DNA from: Candidatus Binatia bacterium
GTDB taxonomy: Bacteria > Desulfobacterota > Binatia > HRBIN30
Length of the DNA: 64,000 nucleotides
NCBI GenBank assembly: GCA_937925685.1
Contig: CALAMI010000007.1
Span: 1-64,000, forward strand
Direction of reading: 5' to 3'
The notes under the pieces were generated by a model that saw nothing but the letters and a program-made list of their open reading frames with translations, was not told where the DNA came from and ran no database searches. Shown here one piece after another: positions 8,825-17,533 of the stretch. The translations under genes and the position numbers were made by a program. How positions within the stretch are numbered: the first letter of the stretch is position 1; each line of letters starts with the position of its first letter.

Positions 8825-9318
8825 CTTTTCTCCCGTCCTGGTTGGCTCGGCCCCTCTTCACTCGGGGTTTCCATGACAATTCGATTCACTTGTTCGTTGC
8901 CGTAAAAGTCGACCGTCTTCTCCTCTACGATGACGCGCCTCGGCTCGATCGCAGTGACCACCCCACCGTTGCGTCCCATGGGCGTGCCAAGGGTGACGAT
9001 GAAACCCATGCCAGCACTGTCTTCCACGACCGCACGGGGCGGGCTCATTTCCCACATCGTGCCTACGACAGTCAGTTGCCCCAGCTCGTAACGCTGAAGG
9101 GGCGTAAGCTCGACGCTTTCCGGCTCACGCCGGCGCAGGTCGAGCATGAACGGGCGAAACGGGTCGCGTCGCCCTACCGGGTTGTAAGGCGGCACTTCGC
9201 CGTTTTGCACCGACGCCGCATCCGACGGCAATTCCGCAAACAATTTCGGTAAAGCGCCCCAGGCCGTCATCCACAGCAACACACCGACTACAAAGCGGAG
9301 CAATGCCCAGAGGCTCAC
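8821..9318 (-). CDS. pilP: Type IV pilus inner-membrane lipoprotein-like assembly protein PilP
   Basis: The product has 165 residues: an N-terminal hydrophobic segment (about 5-30), a linker with YNPVGRRDPFRPF and a C-terminal beta-sandwich (about 75-150) typical of PilP, which links the PilN/PilO platform to the PilQ secretin. In contrast to classical PilP there is no obvious lipobox Cys, so it looks membrane-anchored rather than lipidated. The start is GTG 9318 with AAAAGGAGG seven bases upstream, and it overlaps the pilO stop by four bases. Confidence 0.9.
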   Translation of the reverse strand: MSLWALLRFVVGVLLWMTAWGALPKLFAELPSDAASVQNGEVPPYNPVGRRDPFRPFMLDLRRREPESVELTPLQRYELGQLTVVGTMWEMSPPRAVVEDSAGMGFIVTLGTPMGRNGGVVTAIEPRRVIVEEKTVDFYGNEQVNRIVMETPSEEGPSQPGREKR

Positions 9319-9935
9319 GATTTGCCTCCTTTTTCACGCTGTTTTTTAATCCGCTCACGCTCAGCGTCGTCGAGGAAGCGATAGGTCACAGCCACGCACG
9401 AGGTATCCAACACCACTTCGGACCCTTCGATCCGCTGCGGAGCCTTCATGGACACACCAGACAGGTTGACGATCCGCGGCATGCGCCCAACTTTGTCGAA
9501 AAACGTCGCCACTTGGTGAAACGTGCCACGGACGACTATGTCGACCGGTACGGAAGCGTAAAACTCCTCGTACTGCTCTTCGCGCTGCTTAAACTGTACG
9601 ACCTCGAGACCAGACTCGATCCCCAAGGAGGATACGGAACTCAAAAGTTCGGGGATCTCTTTCGTGTCCGGAAGCTGCGCCACCGCACGGCGCAAGTCGC
9701 CGTCGAGCTTTTGCACTTCTTGCTTGGCTTGCTCGAGGTTACCCACAAGCGCCGCCTTACGGTCTCGATCTCGCCGCAGTTGCTCCACTTGCTTTGCCTT
9801 TGCCTCGATTTGCGCCTCCCGAGGCCAATAGAGAAAGTATGCGTAAAGCAGTACCAGTGCGGCCACGGCTCCCACGATGGCGAGGATGCGTTGCCTCGGG
9901 GGGAGTTCGAGTAAACGTTCGATAAGCGCGTTCAC
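9315..9935 (-). CDS. pilO: Type IV pilus assembly protein PilO
   Basis: The 206-residue bitopic protein has a single transmembrane segment at about residues 17-37 (ILAIVGAVAALVLLYAYFLY). A periplasmic coiled coil follows (EAQIEAKAKQVEQLRRDRD), then a ferredoxin-like domain. This is the PilO plan; PilO pairs with PilN and modulates pilus dynamics. The start is GTG 9935 with GTGAGG upstream, seven bases after pilN ends. Confidence 0.93.
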   Translation of the reverse strand: MNALIERLLELPPRQRILAIVGAVAALVLLYAYFLYWPREAQIEAKAKQVEQLRRDRDRKAALVGNLEQAKQEVQKLDGDLRRAVAQLPDTKEIPELLSSVSSLGIESGLEVVQFKQREEQYEEFYASVPVDIVVRGTFHQVATFFDKVGRMPRIVNLSGVSMKAPQRIEGSEVVLDTSCVAVTYRFLDDAERERIKKQREKGGKS

Positions 9936-9942
9936 GGCAACC

Positions 9943-10560
9943 TCACGTTGGTTTTTTTTGCTCAGCAGAGGCTGACTCCGGTTTCAGCGGTTTGCCCTGC
10001 CGACCGACGTAATCGAGAAGCGCCTTGATTTGGAAGCGCTTGAGCGACGGCCCGGCTTGCGCACCGGGCTGGGCAACGGCTTGGGCCGTCTCCACCAAAT
10101 CCACGTCGAAAAAGTAGCGCGACTGCTGCAACCGCCGCATAAATTCCGCAATCGTTTGGTTGTCAATCGCTAAGCCTTGAATCGACACGGCGCCGTTCGA
10201 CTCGCTGAATTCCGTCAGCCAAAGTTTCTCGGGCGCTGCATCGCTCAAGTCTTCCAAAGCACGGACCGGACCGACACGGCGGTGCTTCAGGAGCTCGATG
10301 ACCTGCAACTTCTCCTGCAACTCGGCGCGCTTGGCATCCAAGTCCTTCACTTCCTTTGCTTGTTGCTCGAGCCGCGCGAGTTCCTCTTGCAGCTTACCCG
10401 CCTCTTCCTCGAGCTGTGCCAGACGGCGCGCTTGGAACGAATAAGGCAACAGCATCATTAGCAAGACCACAACCGCCGTCAAAATCGCCAGGGACATCTG
10501 GCGACGACGCCCCAATGCCCGCTCTGCTTCGCGAACTGGCAGTAGATTGATGCGAATCAT
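9943..10560 (-). CDS. pilN: Type IV pilus assembly protein PilN
   Basis: The 205-residue product begins MIRINLLPVREAER, the conserved cytoplasmic PilN motif (INLLP) that inserts into PilM. One transmembrane helix (about 25-45) leads to a coiled coil (EEEAGKLQEELARLEQQAKE) and a PilO-like periplasmic fold. Its ATG overlaps the pilM stop (ATGA). A long C-terminal tail rich in Lys/Pro/Ala extends slightly beyond the core fold. Confidence 0.94.
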   Translation of the reverse strand: MIRINLLPVREAERALGRRRQMSLAILTAVVVLLMMLLPYSFQARRLAQLEEEAGKLQEELARLEQQAKEVKDLDAKRAELQEKLQVIELLKHRRVGPVRALEDLSDAAPEKLWLTEFSESNGAVSIQGLAIDNQTIAEFMRRLQQSRYFFDVDLVETAQAVAQPGAQAGPSLKRFQIKALLDYVGRQGKPLKPESASAEQKKPT

Positions 10561-11675
10561 TTGTCGTTCGGCCTCCGCGTCGCCAAACCCACGGCCACCG
10601 CAAACTCCGCCCCACGGCGCAGCACAACTTGCCTTTCCACATTTTCCCCCAGCGTGAGGTGCGAAAAAGGGTTGACCACCTCGACGGAAATTCCCATGCG
10701 TTCCCCAAGCTGCTCCGCCATGGCGGGTAAGAGGGACCCACCGCCGCTCAAGTAAATGCGGTCGATGGTCTCATCGCCAGAACTCATCCAGAAAAACGTC
10801 AGCGCATGGTGAATTTCATCCGTGACCGCGGCCGCCGCGGTTTCAATCACCGCGTGCGCATGTTCGGCAAGCTCACCATCGGATGATGGGTCAAGCTTGA
10901 GCCGCTCTGCGGCTTCGACGGAAATGCCGAGATCCTGCACGAGGCTTTCTGTGATGTCGCGCCCACCGACAGCTACGTCGTGGGTGAAGGCACTTTGCGC
11001 ATCCTTGATAATATTGATCGCCGTGTACCGGGCACCAATGTTCACCAAGGCGATCGTACCATGCGGGGCTAACTCATAATTCAGCTCGAACATATTGCAC
11101 AAAGCAAAGTAATCCACGTCCACAACCACTGGCAGCAGCCCCGCAGCCCGCAGCGTCTCCGAGTAACTATTTACGATCTCTTTTTTTGCTGCCACGATGA
11201 GGACGTTGGCCCGCTGACCCTCATCGACGTAGTCCATAACCTGGTAGTCGAGATTCACGTTGTCCAACTCCTCGGGGATAAAATTCCCTGCCTCCACGAG
11301 AACGGCCGTTTCCATCTCCTTTTCGTTGTGTGCCGGCATCGAAAAGCGCTTGATAATGACCGCCGGCCCAGGGACGGCAGTGACTGCCTTTTTTGCTCGA
11401 AAGCCATGCTGCGTGTAAGCCGCGCGAATAAGCTCTGCCACGCGATCCATCTCGACCACCATGTTGTTCTGTACCGCGGTTGCAGGTGCTGGAAACGCGG
11501 CCAAGGCCTGCACCCTCACCTCGCTCTTTTTCCCTTGAACTTCGAGAAGCTTGATCGTGTTCGAGCCAATGTCCACGGCGAGGTACGGCTCTTCACCGCG
11601 AAATGGATTGATCTCAGATAGAGAACTGGAAAGTACACGGCTCACACGATCGATCCAGCTTGGCCCAGCCGCCAT
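10557..11675 (-). CDS. pilM: Type IV pilus actin-like ATPase PilM
   Basis: The 372-residue cytoplasmic protein has the FtsA/actin-like ATPase fold: phosphate-1 loop (LAVDIGSNTIKLLEV), phosphate-2 region (IALVNIGARYTAINII) and adenosine motif (IYLSGGGSLLPAMAEQL). PilM binds the PilN N-terminus and connects the platform to the cytoplasmic motors. I chose ATG 11675 because AAGAGGGAGA lies at good spacing; an in-frame start 39 bases upstream is less likely. It is first in the pilM-aroB operon. Confidence 0.95.
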   Translation of the reverse strand: MAAGPSWIDRVSRVLSSSLSEINPFRGEEPYLAVDIGSNTIKLLEVQGKKSEVRVQALAAFPAPATAVQNNMVVEMDRVAELIRAAYTQHGFRAKKAVTAVPGPAVIIKRFSMPAHNEKEMETAVLVEAGNFIPEELDNVNLDYQVMDYVDEGQRANVLIVAAKKEIVNSYSETLRAAGLLPVVVDVDYFALCNMFELNYELAPHGTIALVNIGARYTAINIIKDAQSAFTHDVAVGGRDITESLVQDLGISVEAAERLKLDPSSDGELAEHAHAVIETAAAAVTDEIHHALTFFWMSSGDETIDRIYLSGGGSLLPAMAEQLGERMGISVEVVNPFSHLTLGENVERQVVLRRGAEFAVAVGLATRRPNDK

Positions 11676-11776
11676 CGAGAATCTCCCTCTTAACGCCACA
11701 GCCGCACCTTCCACCCGGTCTCGCTGCCGACTGGCTACGGGCTACGCTCCGAAGCCTCCCCCCTTGGTCGGACCGA

Positions 11777-11805
11777 GTAAGAAAGCATGTGGCTTCCCTT
11801 GTCAA
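11777..11805 (-). promoter_or_regulatory. Candidate sigma-70 promoter for the pilM operon
   Basis: On the minus strand a perfect -35 TTGACA (11800-11805) stands 17 bases before a weak -10 TCTTAC (11777-11782). Transcription would begin about 95 bases before pilM. The -10 matches only half of the consensus. Confidence 0.4.
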
Positions 11806-12370
11806 CCGCCTCCTACGAATAATTTCGCAACCTCGTGGGCCGGCATAAAGCGAATTTTGGGCCAACCCAAATCATCTCCAGGCGCAAAGGAAGTCCCCAC
11901 GGAGCTGGCCCCGAGTGGCAAACTTGTACGATGCAGGCACAATAAAATTCGCCACCTCACGGGCGGCTAGGGCTGGACCGATCCCCAGCTCTACCGAAAG
12001 TACCCAAATAGCTCGCTCCCCAGCACGGGATTTATCCGGGATCGGTAGCGGCGCACGGCAATCTGCCAGTAGCGTAAAGGGTTGTCCTTCTCGGGAGTTC
12101 GGTCCTATTCAATGGTGTTTTGCTGGCCTTTCAGTGCTGGAACGAAAGCACCGCACCCAGTTCAGTTGTACCAACGCTGGTGGGAGCTCGCTGCGCACTT
12201 GGCCGATCAACAGACTGGGACTCACGCTCACGATCCGCGGTTACCCCACCACTCTGGCTGGGTACTCCTCAACCGCTTTGGGGGGCGCCAAACCATAAGA
12301 GCCTTCCGTTTCCATTTCGTTCGGAGTGGCGACACCCCCGAAACCCGACGAAGCGGCGTTGTCTGGCTGT
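11806..12370. other. Non-coding stretch between rlmE and the pilM promoter
   Basis: I see no convincing gene in these 565 bases on either strand; short open frames lack family features and ribosome sites. No tRNA T-loop motif is present. A short hairpin-like TTTGG...CCAAA occurs near 12270-12290. Confidence 0.5.
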
Positions 12371-13003
12371 CTAATCTTGGCGCTTACCCGGCGCTCGCAC
12401 CACCTGCGCCGCAGGGGAAAAAGCGACAACGTATAACTCTGACGAGCCCTTGCGGGTTGCTTCGGGCCGTGTGGTCACCACCCGGGAAAATTCCTCACGG
12501 ATTCGATTGAGCAACCCCGGCAAATCTGCCCCCATGAATACTTTGATCACCAATACTCCGCCTGGCCGCAACCAGTGCAACGCCAATTCCACTGCCCGCT
12601 CCGCGAGCGCACGCATCTCCGCTTGGTCGCGGTCTCTCACGCCGCTCAGTCTCGGGGCAAGGTCACTTAGGACAACATCCGCCGGAGCCCCGAGTTCGGC
12701 GCGAACGCGATCGATTAAGTCCGCATCCGACACATCGGCCTGCAACACGGCGACGTGAGGCGCATCCGCAAGCGGTGAAATGGGCTTAAGATCCACTCCC
12801 ACGACTTTCCCTTTACGACCGACGATACGGGCAGCCACTTGCAACCAGCCGCCTGGCCAGGCGCCCAAGTCGACCACTCTCTGTCCACTACGCAGAAACT
12901 TGTACTGTTTTTGAAGCTGCTCCAGCTTGTACGCCGCCCGCGAGCGCAGCCCCGCCTCTTTGGCCTGGGCATAGAATGCGTCCTTACGCTGGTATCGCGG
13001 CAT
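12371..13003 (-). CDS. rlmE: 23S rRNA (uridine-2'-O)-methyltransferase, RlmE/FtsJ family
   Basis: The 210-residue product methylates the 2'-OH of a uridine in 23S rRNA (U2552 in E. coli) using SAM. It shows the N-terminal RSRAAYKLEQLQKQY segment, SAM motif I (VVDLGAWPGGWLQVA) and the K-D-K-E catalytic set expected of the family (Lys in AAYKL, Asp in LSDLAPRLSG, Lys in VLVIKVFMG, Glu in SSELYVV). I start at ATG 13003 because MPRYQRKDAF matches the family N-terminus. No Shine-Dalgarno is evident there, and an upstream in-frame start would add 50 unlike residues. Confidence 0.92.
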   Translation of the reverse strand: MPRYQRKDAFYAQAKEAGLRSRAAYKLEQLQKQYKFLRSGQRVVDLGAWPGGWLQVAARIVGRKGKVVGVDLKPISPLADAPHVAVLQADVSDADLIDRVRAELGAPADVVLSDLAPRLSGVRDRDQAEMRALAERAVELALHWLRPGGVLVIKVFMGADLPGLLNRIREEFSRVVTTRPEATRKGSSELYVVAFSPAAQVVRAPGKRQD

Positions 13004-13056
13004 AGCACTGCGGCCCAGGAGGAGGTGCGCCACGGTAAAAGGAGCAACTCCAAGCA

Positions 13057-13311
13057 TCAATACATCCGGTTTTCCCCATGTGGGCGATGACCGAAAACCT
13101 TGTCCAATCCGGGACGCGATACCACGTAATGCAAGGGCCGAAATAGCATCCACTCGAGGGCGAACCCCACCGGATGCACGAGATAGGCCGCCACCCGGAG
13201 CGGATGCGTTTGCGTTTCATCGAACTCGTCCCCACCATGGACCTGGCCAGACGAGGGCACAGAGAACAGCAAAACCACCGAGGTTATTGCGGCTGCAATC
13301 CGACGTTTCAT
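13057..13311 (-). CDS. Small secreted or membrane-anchored protein, unknown function
   Basis: This frame encodes 84 residues. ATG 13311 has GGGAGG nine bases upstream. A signal peptide or membrane segment (MKRRIAAAITSVVLLFSVPSSG) is followed by a compact domain: HPLRVAAYLVHPVGFALEW, then LFRPLHYVVSRP and FGHRPHGE. From memory, similar His/Pro-containing small proteins occur in deltaproteobacteria, but I know no function. It sits between pgeF and rlmE on the same strand, probably co-transcribed. Confidence 0.7.
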   Translation of the reverse strand: MKRRIAAAITSVVLLFSVPSSGQVHGGDEFDETQTHPLRVAAYLVHPVGFALEWMLFRPLHYVVSRPGLDKVFGHRPHGENRMY

Positions 13312-13339
13312 CTGTCGAACCTCCCGTTTCCCCGCCACT

Positions 13340-14164
13340 TTACCCTTGGCCACTGCCAAGTTGAAGCGGGGTCTGACCGCAGGAAACAAAAGAGAGCTGA
13401 CGCCCGGCTAAGCCCTGTTGACGCCGGTGCGAGAAAAATTCTGCCGCCAGACACGCCGTGCAGCCACCGACGTCGACCACTTGCGAGAGAGGTACACCAG
13501 CGTCGCTCAGAGCGAGACGATTGGCATACCGCAGGTCCACACGATAGGACGGGCTGCCTCCAAGATCGCGAACAGCGCTTCCCAACCCGGCACTGCGGAA
13601 CGCAGCCACTACGTCAGCCCCAACCTCATAGCAGCAAGGGCCGATTGAGGGACCGAGAGCTACCCACAAGGCATTCGGTTCGACGCTAAATTCTCGAACT
13701 AGGACCTGCACCACTTCGCCCACCAGTCGGCCCGCCGTCCCACGCCAACCCGCGTGGACAGCCGCAACCACGCGCCCTCCAAGTGCCGCCATCAACACGG
13801 GCACGCAATCCGCAGTCAGCACACACAGCGCCACGCCCGGGACAGCGGTAACCAAGGCATCGCACTCCTTGACTTGCTCCAATGAGCACTCGTCAACGAC
13901 AAACACAGTTGAGCCATGCACCTGACGCATACGGGCCCAGTAACGAACGGCAGGGAAGGAACTCTTCACCTTGCTCCAATTTCGGTCGACAGCGCTGACT
14001 GAATCCCCCACGGCATGGGAGAGGTTCAATGACGCAAACTCACCCGTGCTCGCGCCTCCCTGGCGACCGAGGAACGTAACCCCGCCGAGGTATTGCGCCG
14101 CTGGCGGCTGGCTTACACGCCAAAAAGGGATCGTTCCCGTACCCATCGATCCATGAAAAGGCAC
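13340..14164 (-). CDS. pgeF: PgeF/YfiH-type multicopper polyphenol oxidase-like protein (purine nucleoside-active family)
   Basis: This 274-residue protein has the YfiH (DUF152) signatures: LCVLTADCVPVLM, VAAVHAGWRGTAGR, LGPSIGPCCYEVG and the C-terminal CTACLAAEFFSHRRQ. Zn-binding Cys/His residues are intact. Relatives have been described as a peptidoglycan editing factor and as purine nucleoside phosphorylase/deaminase, so the substrate here is not certain. The frame opens with GTG 14164; ATG 14146 is an alternative giving 268 residues, and neither has a clear ribosome site. It follows the MmgE/PrpD gene by 13 bases. Confidence 0.9.
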   Translation of the reverse strand: MPFHGSMGTGTIPFWRVSQPPAAQYLGGVTFLGRQGGASTGEFASLNLSHAVGDSVSAVDRNWSKVKSSFPAVRYWARMRQVHGSTVFVVDECSLEQVKECDALVTAVPGVALCVLTADCVPVLMAALGGRVVAAVHAGWRGTAGRLVGEVVQVLVREFSVEPNALWVALGPSIGPCCYEVGADVVAAFRSAGLGSAVRDLGGSPSYRVDLRYANRLALSDAGVPLSQVVDVGGCTACLAAEFFSHRRQQGLAGRQLSFVSCGQTPLQLGSGQG

Positions 14165-14177
14165 TCTTCCGAGTTTT

Positions 14178-15653
14178 TCAGGAGCGTTCGGAACAGCACA
14201 ACCTGACCAATTCTCTTACCTGAGCTGCATTCAAATCCTCTAGATGAAAGATCATGTCGATGGCTTGCTCCATGCGCTCTTTTCTTAACGTGTAGCGCGT
14301 TTCGCGGCGGAATTTGTCCTCGACTTGCTTCCGGCGATCGTCGAAGGTGCGTCCAAAGGCGCCAAAGGGAACTTCTTGCTCTGCCTCGTAAGTCTTGCCG
14401 GATTCCAGCTCGATCCGTACCCGCGCCCCAAAACTCATCTTCTGCGTAAGAAGCTGGCGAGGCCCCCAGTCTATCCGCATCGGCAGGGAAGACCGCCCCG
14501 TTGAGTCCAGCCGAACCAACGCAGTCTCTTGCATTTTTTGCGTCATCCCGTCATCGAGTGTCAGTCGGACTCGAGCTGCCAATTCCCACGTGGCTGGATC
14601 TTTGATCCGCTCAGGCAAGAACTGGCGGGGGCTCAACTCCTTGTCCAGCAGTGCAGCCGCGACATTGTAAGGGACCGAGAAGTTCAGTGTCACCGGCAAA
14701 CTCTCGGGGCCCCGTAGGTAGGGTTGACTCAACGCCTCCATTCCCAAGGTCAGAGGATTGGCCGAGACTTCTACCGAACGTACCTTTCGGCCGTCGATAT
14801 GGTGCTGTCGCTGAAGAGCCAAAACACAATCGATAATCGCGGCCAGGTAAGCGCATCCAGGGTAGGTTTTGTACGAAAGCGTGTCAGAAACCCAAAGTTC
14901 GCCGAGGTTTCGAAATGCCTCGGCCAGTGGGTGGACTGCGAACAGCTTCGCAAAGCCGTCCTCGCCCTCCCAGACATCAGCAACCACGCGCATACCTTGC
15001 AATGCCAATTGCGCCGCTTGCACGCCGATGGTTAGCGTTTGCGCCGCTAGGACAGCTTTCGCTTCGGAACCAAAAAACGCCGCTCGCGACGGCTGAGGAG
15101 GTTGAGCGAAGGCAATGTTGAGTGCAGCCGCTGTTTTTGTGCTGTCGAGGTCTAACAATCGCGCCGCCAAGGCAGCGCCGCTCGCCAAATGCACGAACGT
15201 GCACATCTGGCCATTTAGGGCTCCGCCTAATGCCACCGCCCCAAGTCTCCCTGCCACTTCGTTGGCCGCAAGCTGCGCTAACAACAGGTCCGAGCCTGAC
15301 TTGTTCGCCGCTTCTGCCACGCCGAGAGCGCCAACCACAGCCGAGTGGCCGGTATGGGCCGCAAAAAGATAGTCGTCGTAATCCAAAGCCAGGCTCAAGG
15401 CCGAGTTGGCGTACAACGCGAAGTGTAACGAGGTCCGTTCCCCCGATGGGATCAACGTTGCCTCTTTCCCACCCGACCACTGCCGCACCGTTCGGCTGAC
15501 GACGCGGCCCGCTTCTGAAAAGTGCCCGGCGTGAATGGCGGCAATGCAGCTCAGCACCTGGTTTTTGAGTTCCTCGATGACGCGCCGGGGAACGCTCTCT
15601 GGCGTAAGTCCAGCCACCCAACGTCCGATGTAGTCGGTAATTCCCAAACCCAT
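14178..15653 (-). CDS. MmgE/PrpD family protein
   Basis: The 491-residue product belongs to the MmgE/PrpD family (2-methylcitrate dehydratase, iminodisuccinate epimerase, cis-aconitate decarboxylase). The N-terminal all-helical domain (about 1-260) includes DYDDYLFAAHTGHSAVVGALGVAE, which holds the conserved Asp/His-rich active-site strip. The C-terminal domain (about 265-430) includes SYKTYPGCAYLAA, the usual K-x-YP motif. GAGAGGGGA lies before ATG 15653. No prpB/prpC-type methylcitrate cycle genes are nearby, so the substrate is open. Confidence 0.85.
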   Translation of the reverse strand: MGLGITDYIGRWVAGLTPESVPRRVIEELKNQVLSCIAAIHAGHFSEAGRVVSRTVRQWSGGKEATLIPSGERTSLHFALYANSALSLALDYDDYLFAAHTGHSAVVGALGVAEAANKSGSDLLLAQLAANEVAGRLGAVALGGALNGQMCTFVHLASGAALAARLLDLDSTKTAAALNIAFAQPPQPSRAAFFGSEAKAVLAAQTLTIGVQAAQLALQGMRVVADVWEGEDGFAKLFAVHPLAEAFRNLGELWVSDTLSYKTYPGCAYLAAIIDCVLALQRQHHIDGRKVRSVEVSANPLTLGMEALSQPYLRGPESLPVTLNFSVPYNVAAALLDKELSPRQFLPERIKDPATWELAARVRLTLDDGMTQKMQETALVRLDSTGRSSLPMRIDWGPRQLLTQKMSFGARVRIELESGKTYEAEQEVPFGAFGRTFDDRRKQVEDKFRRETRYTLRKERMEQAIDMIFHLEDLNAAQVRELVRLCCSERS

Positions 15654-15999
15654 AGCTCAGTCCCCTCTCTGCCTCATTGGAACGCTGAGCTTGCTTTTAT
15701 GGGAAGCAGCCAACGCTCGCCACCCCTTTCGTCAACCGACCAGCGGAACCTTGGCAGGGAGCAAAACCACCCTGTTGCGTCCGCATCCGACGAATCGCTG
15801 CAGTGGTTAGTCTAGAAAGATGCCAACCACCTTGTGCCACACCAAACCCAGACCTGAACCTTCGGCTACGGGTGGACTTTCCCCACTCTCGCCGGCCACG
15901 CAAAAAAGGCCCGATGCCATCATACGAGAACGTGCGAGCAAAAAAGATTCAGTGCGAGCCCAAGCAGGGCCCGGCCACTACCCGGTCTCACCGCAACTC
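15654..15999. other. Non-coding gap upstream of the MmgE/PrpD gene
   Basis: I see no gene or clear RNA in these 346 bases. The MmgE/PrpD promoter should lie here, but no well-spaced -35/-10 pair stands out. Confidence 0.5.
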
Positions 16000-16503
16000 C
16001 TAGCCCGGTAATGCCACAAAGTCCCCCCTCGCCAAACGACTCACAACTCCGGGAAGGGCTAATTTGATCTCGTCCTTACAATGGCGATAGACGCTCTCGG
16101 GCTGACCAAAAGGGTCTTCGATATCTCCTTCAAACCCGGCAAAAGTTTTCCAGGTGAATACAGGCTTCCCGTGGGACTCTGGAAAATGCTCCCGCAGGGT
16201 TGCAAGCTGGGCTCGCGTCATCGCCAGGATCAAATCCGCCCGAGCCACCCAATCCCGATGCTGTTTCAGATCCGTCGACACTGCACCCTCTGGCAGCTCG
16301 ATGCCTTCGTCTCGAAGAACCAAACGCGCCTCCAGCGACACCAACGCCCCATCGCGAGCATACAAAGCAACCCCACCGGAAAGCACCCGCCACTGCCGGT
16401 GCAAACCCTCGCGTTCCAGCTCGCGCTTGAGGAGTTCGGCAGCGATCACGCTTCGGCACGTGTTGGCCTGACAAACCACAAGCACGACGCGTTGTTTTTC
16501 CAT
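16000..16503 (-). CDS. Low-molecular-weight protein-tyrosine-phosphatase-like protein
   Basis: The 167-residue protein has the LMW-PTP/arsenate-reductase P-loop CQANTCRS (Cys11-Arg17, CX5R) near the N-terminus and the general-acid DP motif (Asp130-Pro131) in DIEDPFGQPE near the C-terminus. It could dephosphorylate a protein tyrosine or arginine, or reduce arsenate; the second Cys inside the P-loop (Cys16) is compatible with redox regulation. There are no ars or capsule-export (wzc) genes beside it. It starts 82 bases after the SDR gene ends on the same strand. Confidence 0.85.
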   Translation of the reverse strand: MEKQRVVLVVCQANTCRSVIAAELLKRELEREGLHRQWRVLSGGVALYARDGALVSLEARLVLRDEGIELPEGAVSTDLKQHRDWVARADLILAMTRAQLATLREHFPESHGKPVFTWKTFAGFEGDIEDPFGQPESVYRHCKDEIKLALPGVVSRLARGDFVALPG

Positions 16504-16585
16504 CGCTTCTCATGGCCTCGCGCGGGTTGTGGGCCAACCACGGTCCACAGCCCGCGCAGGCGCTGAACTCGAAGTTGACGCGACG

Positions 16586-17533
16586 TTAACCTTGCAACAC
16601 GGAAGCAAGGATACGGCCCATATCTTCCTTTGCCGTGATCCCCTTGGCCAGTTCTGCCTTCAATGCCTGGCCGAGTTCCGCGGCGTCCCAGACGGCGCGT
16701 TTGGAAACTTGACCCACAGTGTGCCAACCCTTCATGAGCCAAACCGCTCCCCCGCCGACGCGGAACACTTCTCCATGAACGTCGGCCGCGTCATCGCTTG
16801 CCAGCCACGCCACCAGTGGGGCGACATGTGCTGGCGAGAATGGATCGAACTCGCCCTCCTTAGGCTGCTGCCCCATGATCGCCGCTGTCGAGGGGGTCGC
16901 GTCAACCGTCAGCCGCGTCCGCGCAATCGGCGCAATGGCGTTTGCCGTCACCCCGTACTTCTGCATTTCTTTATCGACGATAATGGCCAGTGCAGCCACC
17001 GCAGCTTTCGCCGAGCCGTAATTGGACTGTCCCACGTTGCCGATCAAGCCGGCGTCCGACGACGTGTTAATCAGTCGGCCATTCAGCACGTTGCCCTTTT
17101 TGTGCTCCTCCCGCCAATACTCGCACGCATGTCGAGCGAGATTGAACGAGCCCTTGAGATGTACGGCAATGACCGCATCCCAATCTTCTTCGGACATATT
17201 GAAGATCATGCGATCGCGGAGGATACCTGCGTTGTTCACGACGATGTTCAGTTTTCCGAAATGATCGAGCGCACACTCGATGATGCGCTTCGCTCCTTTG
17301 AAATCTGCCACATTCTCGCCATTGGCCACCGCCTCGCCCCCCATTGCCTTGATTTCCGAGACCACTTGTTGCGCAGGCGTATCCGTGGGCTGACCACTAC
17401 CGTCGAAATGCGCGCCTAGGTCGTTGACGACGATCTTGGCGCCCAGCTTCGCCATCAGCAACGCCTCTTCACGCCCGATTCCGCGTCCGGAACCCGTAAT
17501 GATTGCCACCTTTCCCTCTAGCAAACGCGCCAT
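16586..17533 (-). CDS. Short-chain dehydrogenase/reductase (MFE-2/FabG-like)
   Basis: The 315-residue protein has the SDR cofactor motif TGSGRGIG (13-20), NNAG (100-103), a catalytic Ser in NTSSDAG (about 158) and YxxxK (Tyr172-Lys176). The insert NDLGAHFDGSGQPTD after strand 2 resembles the dehydrogenase domain of multifunctional beta-oxidation enzymes (3-hydroxyacyl-CoA dehydrogenase). A C-terminal extension of about 45 residues (beyond about 270) is unassigned. AAGGGAGG lies ideally before ATG 17533. NAD(H) is suggested by Asp after the second strand (VVNDLG). Confidence 0.9.
   Translation of the reverse strand: MARLLEGKVAIITGSGRGIGREEALLMAKLGAKIVVNDLGAHFDGSGQPTDTPAQQVVSEIKAMGGEAVANGENVADFKGAKRIIECALDHFGKLNIVVNNAGILRDRMIFNMSEEDWDAVIAVHLKGSFNLARHACEYWREEHKKGNVLNGRLINTSSDAGLIGNVGQSNYGSAKAAVAALAIIVDKEMQKYGVTANAIAPIARTRLTVDATPSTAAIMGQQPKEGEFDPFSPAHVAPLVAWLASDDAADVHGEVFRVGGGAVWLMKGWHTVGQVSKRAVWDAAELGQALKAELAKGITAKEDMGRILASVLQG

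Noticed and set aside
12010-12090. GGTAGCGG-containing structure resembling part of a c-di-GMP riboswitch
   Set aside because: The rest of the GEMM consensus (GCAAA...GACGCAAAGCC) is missing on both strands.
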